The position numbers and the translations under genes were made by a program. Shown here piece by piece: positions 15,747 to 21,407 of a stretch of DNA of 21,407 bases. Position 1 is the first letter of the stretch. Every line of letters begins with the position of its first letter. Location of the stretch: assembly GCA_045597845.1 (NCBI GenBank), contig JAZLKZ010000097.1, positions 1-21,407 on the forward strand. Reading direction: 5' to 3'. The DNA is from Colimorpha sp045597845 (GTDB taxonomy: Bacteria > Bacteroidota > Bacteroidia > Bacteroidales > P3). The notes beneath the pieces are model-generated. The model was not told the origin of the DNA. It saw nothing but the letters and a program-made list of their open reading frames with translations, and made no database searches.

Positions 15747-18110
15747 ATGATTGAAAAGATTAAAAGCATACAGAAAATAGCCGTTTTCAATGATTTTGAT
15801 TGGGATAATTCGGTAAAAGATAAAAACGGAAATGTGCTAACATTTAAGAAAATAAATGTTTTATATGGTAGGAATTATTCGGGCAAAACAACTTTGTCCC
15901 GAATTATCCGAGCTTTAGAAATAGGGAAAATATCTGACAAATATGATTCGGGTAAAAGTTTTAGTGTGATCGTAGATGGAAGTCCTGTTAAACAAGATAA
16001 TCCGACAAATCACTCAAAAACTATACGTGTTTTTAATGAAGATTTTGTGAGAGATAATTTATCATTTCCATATAATGATGATGGTAATATTTCGTCTTTT
16101 GCAGTATTAGGAGAAGATAATAATACCATTCAAACCCAAATAGATAATATAAATAATGAATTGGGTAAAAATGTAGAAGGAGAAGAAAAAACAGGGCTTT
16201 ACAAAGAACAAGAAGTAAAGGATGGCGAATACAAAAACGCCAATGACGCTTATAAAGATGCTAATACCAGACTAGAAAACCAACTAAGATCTAAAGCTAC
16301 TGAAGATAGACAACATTCCATAAAATACAATCCTGATTTATATGGCGACCAAAACTACAACCTTTCCAAGTTGAAGAATGAAATTGAGCAGGTTTTGCAA
16401 AATACATACACACCTATTTCTGATGAAAAGAAAGAAGAGTTGAAGCGACTGCTCAAGGAGGACGCTAAAGCAGAAGTTCCTATGTTGTCAATAACAGAAG
16501 TGGATTTTTCTGATGTTGCTGATAAATCCAAGAAATTAGTAGAAGAAAAAATCGTTCAAAAAGAGAAAATCGAAGAATTAGTCAATGCAGACTTAATCAA
16601 TTGGGCTAAGCGTGGTAAAGAATTACACCAACAAGGAGATAAATGTGCTTTTTGTGGTAATCCAATTACTTCTGATAGATGGACATTACTTAATAACTTT
16701 TTTGATGATACGCAGAAAAAACTAGAAGAAAATATTGATTCGTTAATCGGTGATATTACAAATGTGTGGTCAAATATAGATGCCCTTTCTATTGATAAAA
16801 ATCTGTTTTATTCCACATTTCACACTAAAATAGATGGCTTAAATGTTCAATTATTAAAAGAGAACATCAAGAAGTCTTTGGATTCATTGAAGAAACAACT
16901 TCAATCAAAGAAAGATGATTTGTTTGGAACGAAAACATTCATTCCTGTTACAGATTATACAAATGAATTAAATTCCTTTTTCAAAGATTATAATGAAATC
17001 GTTGCACAAAGCAACCAATTCACAAAAGAATTGAAAAAGAAAAGGACGGAAGCCCAAACGTCGTTAAGATTATACGAAATATATAATTTCGTTGGTACGA
17101 TAGATTACAAAGGCTGCCAAAAAAATATTAGGCAATTGGAGGCACAGAAGAACGCAAAAGAAACAGAAAAGAAAAACATTGATTCCAAAATAAAAAACAA
17201 AGAGGATGAAATCGAACAACTAAAAGCAAGAATGAATGATGAACAGAAAGGAGCCGAAAAAGTAAGAGAATATTTGTCTGAATTTTTTGGTCAACTTCAT
17301 CTTTCATTAAAGGCCGAGAAAGAAAATGAAATGGATAAATCATATAAATTTTCTATACTTAGAGACGGAAATCCAGCCTATAATTTGAGCGAAGGGGAAT
17401 GCAATATGATTGCCTTCTGTTATTTTATGGCAAAATTGGAAGACGTCTCAACCCAAGGAAAGAAGCCGATAATATGGATTGATGACCCGATTTCCAGTTT
17501 AGATAGCAACCATATTTTCTGTGTATATTCATTGATTCATAAAAAGATTGTAGCTGATGATAATTTCGAACAACTTTTTATTTCAACTCACAATTTGAAT
17601 TTTTTGAAATACTTGAAAAGATTGCCTGCTAATGATAAGAATAAGTTGTCTTTGATTATTTCGAGATATGATAAAGTCTCTGTCATTGAAGAAATGCCAA
17701 AGTATATGGAAGAATATGTGACAGAATTCAATTATTTGTTCAAACAAATATATGATTGCGCCAACTTGGTTCAAGTTGACGACACGAATTATACAACGTT
17801 TTATAATTTCGGAAATAACGCTCGTAAATTTCTCGAAATCTTTTTGTATTATAAGTATCCAGATATGTATAATCAAAACAGAGAAGAAGACGCACAAAGA
17901 GAAAGACGAAAATTATTTTTTGGAGATGGCATAGAACCTATTTATACTAACAGACTTGTAAATGAGTATTCTCATTTGTGTGGAACTTTTGAAAGAGGTG
18001 AGAGCCTTGTTGATGTCCCTGAAATGAAAACCATAGCTCAATTGATTTTGGAAAAAATAAAGGAACAGGATGAGCAACAATACAATGCATTAGTAAATAG
18101 TATATCATAG
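15747..18110 (+). CDS. RloC/PrrC-like anticodon nuclease (AAA_13 ATPase with C-terminal HEPN motif)
   Basis: 787 aa, the size of RloC rather than the ~400-aa PrrC. An ABC/SMC-type ATPase head is split by a long coiled coil. Walker A is GRNYSGKTT (41-49); RVFNEDFVRDNL (94-105) is typical of AAA_13. The signature is NLSEGE (546-551), Walker B IIWIDDP (575-581) and H-loop His615. At the coil tip Cys300 and Cys303 (CAFC) form a zinc-hook-like motif as in RloC. The C-terminal domain (about 655-787) has NRLVNEYSH (735-743), an Rx6H HEPN ribonuclease motif with Arg736, Glu740 and His743, matching the Arg-Glu spacing of the PrrC active site. Such proteins cut tRNA anticodons when the linked type I RM enzyme is disturbed or DNA is damaged. 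The gene is intact, AT-rich, and 10 bp upstream of hsdS. tRNA cleavage itself is inferred from family and context. Confidence 0.82.
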   Translation: MIEKIKSIQKIAVFNDFDWDNSVKDKNGNVLTFKKINVLYGRNYSGKTTLSRIIRALEIGKISDKYDSGKSFSVIVDGSPVKQDNPTNHSKTIRVFNEDFVRDNLSFPYNDDGNISSFAVLGEDNNTIQTQIDNINNELGKNVEGEEKTGLYKEQEVKDGEYKNANDAYKDANTRLENQLRSKATEDRQHSIKYNPDLYGDQNYNLSKLKNEIEQVLQNTYTPISDEKKEELKRLLKEDAKAEVPMLSITEVDFSDVADKSKKLVEEKIVQKEKIEELVNADLINWAKRGKELHQQGDKCAFCGNPITSDRWTLLNNFFDDTQKKLEENIDSLIGDITNVWSNIDALSIDKNLFYSTFHTKIDGLNVQLLKENIKKSLDSLKKQLQSKKDDLFGTKTFIPVTDYTNELNSFFKDYNEIVAQSNQFTKELKKKRTEAQTSLRLYEIYNFVGTIDYKGCQKNIRQLEAQKNAKETEKKNIDSKIKNKEDEIEQLKARMNDEQKGAEKVREYLSEFFGQLHLSLKAEKENEMDKSYKFSILRDGNPAYNLSEGECNMIAFCYFMAKLEDVSTQGKKPIIWIDDPISSLDSNHIFCVYSLIHKKIVADDNFEQLFISTHNLNFLKYLKRLPANDKNKLSLIISRYDKVSVIEEMPKYMEEYVTEFNYLFKQIYDCANLVQVDDTNYTTFYNFGNNARKFLEIFLYYKYPDMYNQNREEDAQRERRKLFFGDGIEPIYTNRLVNEYSHLCGTFERGESLVDVPEMKTIAQLILEKIKEQDEQQYNALVNSIS

Positions 18111-18120
18111 ATTAGAAGAT

Positions 18121-19302
18121 ATGTCCACATACCCAACATATAAATTAGGCGATGTTGCTGATATATTGGATTCTTTCCGAAAGCCAATAAACTCTACGGA
18201 ACGCACCAAAAGAATTCAAGGTAAAAAGGAAAATGAATTGTACCCATATTATGGTGCGACAGGTCAAGTTGGTTTGATTGACGAATTCTTAACTGACGGG
18301 GAATACGTTTTAGTTGGCGAAGACTGTGCCCCTTTTTTGGAACCATTCAAAAATAAATCTTACATAATACATGGCAAAGCGTGGGTAAATAATCACGCTC
18401 ATATATTATCGGGAAAGAAGGATGTATTGTCAAACCAATATTTGAATTATTTCCTTAATTCGTTTGATTATAGAGGATATGTAAATGGAACAACGAGATT
18501 AAAGCTGACGCAAGGAAATTTAGTGGAAATCCCCATCCCTCTTCCCCCTCTCCCCACCCAGCACCTCATAGTAACCCGCATAGAATCCCTTTTTGCCGAA
18601 TTGGACAAAGGCGTGGAAAAACTGAAAACCGCACAGCAACAACTAAAAGTGTATAGGCAGGCAGTGCTGAATGATTGCTTAACTAAGGGTAGTGAGAAGT
18701 GGGAGAAAGTGAAGTTGGGTGAGGTCGCGGAAAAAATTCAAATCGGTCCTTTTGGAACGCAATTGCATAAATCTGATTACATAGAAGGAGGCATCCCTTT
18801 AATAAACCCGATGCATATTTCTGATAGAAAAATATTTCCTGACAATTCTTTTTCAGTATCTACAGCCAAATACAAAGAATTGGAGAATTATTATCTCTCA
18901 ACAAACGATGTCGTTCTTGGCAGACGGGGTGAAATGGGAAGATGTGCAGTTGTCAGTGAAAATGAAAACGGAATGCTTTGCGGTACAGGTTCTTTATTCA
19001 TTCGAGGAGGAAAAAATCTTTATGCAAAATATTTGTGTTATCTGTTAAGTAGTCAAAGAATCATAGCATATTTTGAAAATTCAAGTAGTGGGACAACTAT
19101 GAGCAATTTGAATAGAGGAATTGTTGAGAATACAGAAATTCCCCTTCCTTCTCTTCCCACCCAGCAGCGCATAGTCCAAGAAATCGAAACCCGATTATCG
19201 GCTTGCGATGTGATGGAGAAAAACATCGCCGAATCGTTGCAGCAATCCGAGGCATTGCGGCAGAGCATTCTCAAAAAGGCGTTCAGTGGGGAACTGGTGT
19301 GA
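18121..19302 (+). CDS. hsdS: Type I restriction enzyme specificity subunit (HsdS)
   Basis: 393 aa, full length with two target-recognition domains. TRD1 spans about 1-140. It is followed by a conserved helical spacer beginning IPIPLPPLPTQ (138-148) and running to about 190. TRD2 spans about 195-340, with the second conserved block starting IPLPSLPTQQRIV and ending SILKKAFSGELV. The TRDs choose the two halves of the bipartite DNA target and the helical spacers set the gap and bind two HsdM subunits. The conserved blocks are GC-richer and similar to each other at DNA level, whereas both TRDs are AT-rich, a mosaic typical of TRD exchange. It starts 10 bp after the RloC-like gene and is followed by a RAYT pseudogene rather than directly by hsdM. 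Confidence 0.95.
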   Translation: MSTYPTYKLGDVADILDSFRKPINSTERTKRIQGKKENELYPYYGATGQVGLIDEFLTDGEYVLVGEDCAPFLEPFKNKSYIIHGKAWVNNHAHILSGKKDVLSNQYLNYFLNSFDYRGYVNGTTRLKLTQGNLVEIPIPLPPLPTQHLIVTRIESLFAELDKGVEKLKTAQQQLKVYRQAVLNDCLTKGSEKWEKVKLGEVAEKIQIGPFGTQLHKSDYIEGGIPLINPMHISDRKIFPDNSFSVSTAKYKELENYYLSTNDVVLGRRGEMGRCAVVSENENGMLCGTGSLFIRGGKNLYAKYLCYLLSSQRIIAYFENSSSGTTMSNLNRGIVENTEIPLPSLPTQQRIVQEIETRLSACDVMEKNIAESLQQSEALRQSILKKAFSGELV

Positions 19303-19434
19303 TGAGAAATGTATAAAACGAAATGATTTTGGCGTACAGGTATTACATACAATCGAATATCAATGATCGTTTGGAAACACATTATGGTGTTACCACATAT
19401 TGTGGCATAAACGTGAATTGTGGTTGCGTTGCAA

Positions 19435-19470
19435 ACCGTTGCGATGGCGCGTACCGTTGTGATGGCGCGT
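19435..19470 (+). repeat. Two 18-bp tandem repeats next to a REP palindrome
   Basis: Two copies of ACCGTTGYGATGGCGCGT (19435-19452, 19453-19470) differ at one base and are followed by ACCGTA, the start of a third copy that runs into the palindrome at 19474. They lie in the 297-bp gap between hsdS and the transposase gene, which otherwise holds nothing I recognise. Confidence 0.8.
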
Positions 19471-19473
19471 ACC

Positions 19474-19501
19474 GTAGAGACAACGCATGCGTTGTCTCTA
19501 C
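19474..19501. repeat. REP palindrome, copy 1
   Basis: A perfect 28-bp palindrome with half-site GTAGAGACAACGCA. An identical copy lies at 19930-19957. Such palindromes are the usual partners of RAYT transposases, one of which starts 98 bp downstream. Confidence 0.85.
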
Positions 19502-19599
19502 AATGGCAACAATGGTCCGACAATAAACCATATTGTGTCATCATATTTCATCATGTCAACATATAAATGTATCAAAATGTAATTTGTTGAATATAAACA

Positions 19600-20205
19600 A
19601 TGTCAAACGATAGATTTCAAAATAAATACCGAATACCGTCCACCCGATTGCAGAATTGGGATTATGGATGGGGTGGAATGTATTTTGTAACCATCTGCAC
19701 CGCTGGCCGTGAACATTCGTTTGGCGAAATCATTAATGGCGAAATGCAATTATCGCCTGTCGGTGCCATTGCCGATGTCCTGTGACACGAATTGAAAAAC
19801 CATTTCGACAATATCGAATTGGATGCGTTTGTGGTTATGCCCAACCATATACACGGCATTGTTGCCATAAATAATTATGGGAACAATGACGAAACAACAA
19901 CAACGAACACCGTGGACGGAATACGCACCGTAGAGACAACGCATGCGTTGTCTCTACAACCCCAATCCGCAAAAACCATCGGACAACAACGATTCCAACA
20001 TCAGGGTTCGAAAACATTATCATCAATTATCGGGGCATACAAATCGGCGGTTTCACGTCATTCACACCGGTTGGGTTACGATTTTGCATGGCAATCCCGT
20101 TTTTATGACAATATTATCCGCAACAACGATGCATTGAACAGAATACAAGATTATATACACAACAATCCTAACAATTGGAACGAGGATAAATTTTATCAAT
20201 TATGA
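19600..20205 (+). pseudogene. RAYT (REP-associated, Y1/IS200-like) transposase, broken by a nonsense codon
   Basis: The frame is open for 201 codons except for one in-frame TGA at 19783-19785 (codon 62). The context ADVL-stop-HELKNHF suggests an ancestral Trp codon (TGG) changed to TGA. Downstream parts are intact: MPNHIHGI (80-87) has the HUH metal-binding motif, WQSRFYDNIIRN (164-175) is family-typical, and DYIHNNP (184-190) carries the catalytic Tyr185. RAYTs cut and join single-stranded DNA at REP palindromes and move them. A 28-bp REP copy is embedded in the frame (codons 111-120) between the HUH and Tyr parts. The final TGA overlaps the hsdM start as ATGA. The gene separates hsdS from hsdM. 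Readthrough or a sequencing error are the alternatives to inactivation. Confidence 0.85.
19930..19957. repeat. REP palindrome, copy 2, inside the RAYT reading frame
   Basis: Identical over 28 bp to the palindrome at 19474-19501 and flanked on the left by CACC, compared with TACC for copy 1. It is read in frame within the transposase as VETTHALSLQ. Confidence 0.85.
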
Positions 20206-21407
20206 CAGAATCAACAATAATCTCGAAAATATGGAATATGGCCAACGTGCTGCGCGACGACGGCGTCAGCTATGGCGATTATTTGGAACAGATCACCTAT
20301 CTGCTTTTCCTGAAAATGGCAGACGAGATGAACCAACCGCCCTACAACAAGGGGTTGAAATTTCCGCATCTGAAAGATTCCGAAGGCCACGAAATAGCCG
20401 ATGGCGAATTTTGCGATTGGGAAACGCTTACAAGCAAGCGTGGTGCTGAACTTGAGGCATATTATGTACAAATGCTTCGCAGTCTGGGTACCGAAAAAGG
20501 TATGCTTGGTCAGATTTACACCAAGAGCCAAAATAAGATTCAGGATCCGGCGAAATTGCTTCGCGTAATCGAAATGATAAACAAGGAAAATTGGTCGCTG
20601 ATGGGTTCTGATGTGAAAGGCAAGATTTACGAAGGTCTGTTGGAGAAAAATGCCGAAGACACCAAGAGTGGGGCAGGTCAGTATTTTACACCTCGTGCAT
20701 TGATAAAGACAATGGTGGCGTGTGTGCGTCCAAAACCACAGAAGACCATTATCGACCCGGCCTGTGGAACTGGAGGTTTCTTCCTCGCTTCGTACGATTA
20801 TCTTGCAGGTCAATCGTTAAACAAAGACGAAAAGCAATTCCTGAAGAAGAAGACTTTCTTCGGCAACGAGATTGTAGCAAACACCCGCCGTTTATGTTTG
20901 ATGAACCTGTATTTGCACAACATAGGCGAGTTGGACAGCGAAGATTTCATTTCACCTAACGATGCCTTGGTGGCGGACAATGGTAATCGTTACGATTATG
21001 TGCTTACAAATCTGCCTTTCGGCAAAAAGAGTAGCATCACCATCACCAACGAAGATGGCGAAATAGAAAAGGAAGACTTGAGCTACAACCGTCAGGATTT
21101 CTGGGAGACGACTTCAAACAAACAGTTGAATTTCTTGCAACATATAAAGACGTTGTTGAAAGTAAGCGGACAAGCTGCAGTTGTTTTGCCCGACAATGTG
21201 CTTTTCGAAGGTGGAGCGGGCGAGGAAATCCGCAAACAACTTATGAAAACAACGGAACTGCACACCATCCTACGGTTACCTACGGGCATTTTCTATGCCA
21301 ATGGCGTGAAGGCAAATGTGCTGTTTTTCGACAACCGTCCTGCCAGCAAGGAAGTGCAGACCAAAGACATCTGGATTTACGATTATCGCACCAATATTCA
21401 TCACACT
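20202..21407 (+). CDS. hsdM: Type I restriction-modification methyltransferase subunit (HsdM), 3' end off the window
   Basis: 402 codons are visible from ATG 20202 with no stop; full HsdM proteins of this group are about 480-520 aa. HsdM transfers methyl groups from S-adenosylmethionine to adenine N6 within the site chosen by HsdS. The N-terminal helical domain (SKIWNMANVLRDDGVSYGDY) is followed by the SAM-binding motif I DPACGTGGF (185-193). Motif IV reads NLPFG (270-274) where NPPF is usual. GQYFTPR and YNRQDFW are further family marks. The start overlaps the RAYT stop (ATGA), and GAGGA at 20182-20186 may serve as ribosome-binding site. Gene order R-(MBL)-(RloC-like)-S-(RAYT)-M is unusual. 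Confidence 0.95.
   Translation, partial: MTESTIISKIWNMANVLRDDGVSYGDYLEQITYLLFLKMADEMNQPPYNKGLKFPHLKDSEGHEIADGEFCDWETLTSKRGAELEAYYVQMLRSLGTEKGMLGQIYTKSQNKIQDPAKLLRVIEMINKENWSLMGSDVKGKIYEGLLEKNAEDTKSGAGQYFTPRALIKTMVACVRPKPQKTIIDPACGTGGFFLASYDYLAGQSLNKDEKQFLKKKTFFGNEIVANTRRLCLMNLYLHNIGELDSEDFISPNDALVADNGNRYDYVLTNLPFGKKSSITITNEDGEIEKEDLSYNRQDFWETTSNKQLNFLQHIKTLLKVSGQAAVVLPDNVLFEGGAGEEIRKQLMKTTELHTILRLPTGIFYANGVKANVLFFDNRPASKEVQTKDIWIYDYRTNIHHT

Noticed and set aside
19435..19501. Possible CRISPR-like array
   Set aside because: The 18-bp units are directly tandem with no spacers, and no cas gene is present.
19323..19526. 67-codon plus-strand frame with CDGAYR repeats
   Set aside because: It is produced by the 18-bp DNA repeats and the REP palindrome; no start context or homology is visible.
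19783..19785. TGA decoded as Trp or selenocysteine in the RAYT
   Set aside because: Many genes here use TGA as stop (nqrA, nqrE, nqrF), and no selenocysteine element or conserved Cys/Sec position is evident. A simple nonsense mutation is likelier.

Overview
The window looks like a Bacteroidales chromosome segment (Prevotella/Porphyromonas-like). The evidence is an S46 dipeptidyl-peptidase of the DPP11 type, a complete nqrABCDEF operon, TAnnTTTG-type -7 promoter elements, a tiny Bacteroidetes-style lipoprotein and few Shine-Dalgarno sequences. No taxon can be fixed from sequence alone.

Left part (1-10838) is ordinary chromosome of moderate GC. It holds a FecE/BtuD-like ABC ATPase whose permease would lie off the left edge. 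A 57-aa lipoprotein follows, then an archaeal-type AAA ATPase behind a strong promoter that overlaps a 33-bp nested palindrome. On the minus strand come a secreted Asp/Glu-specific dipeptidyl-peptidase (DPP11) and the six-gene Na+-pumping NADH:quinone reductase operon, transcribed nqrA to nqrF. Several gaps here are built of 7-, 8- or 10-bp tandem repeats running right up to start codons, with the same octamer family before the ABC gene and before nqrF.

A 400-bp AT-rich non-coding stretch (10839-11244) separates this from a mosaic defence island on the plus strand (11245 to the right edge). In order it carries: a small XRE regulator; hsdR; a ComEC-like metallo-beta-lactamase-fold hydrolase; a ghost of a second, diverged hsdR 3' end; a RloC/PrrC-like AAA_13 protein with a zinc-hook CxxC and a C-terminal Rx6H HEPN RNase motif; hsdS; a REP-associated transposase (RAYT) broken by one nonsense codon; and hsdM, which runs off the window. 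The MBL gene, the RloC-like gene and the specificity domains of hsdS are visibly more AT-rich than hsdR, hsdM and the conserved parts of hsdS.

How it may work together: HsdR/M/S would form a type I restriction-modification enzyme. The RloC-like protein is a plausible second line of defence that cleaves tRNA anticodons when restriction fails or DNA is damaged, as described for PrrC and RloC. The MBL hydrolase, set between restriction subunit and anticodon nuclease, has no role I can assign and is the most novel part of the locus. The RAYT and its perfect 28-bp REP palindromes sit between hsdS and hsdM and record past transposition there.
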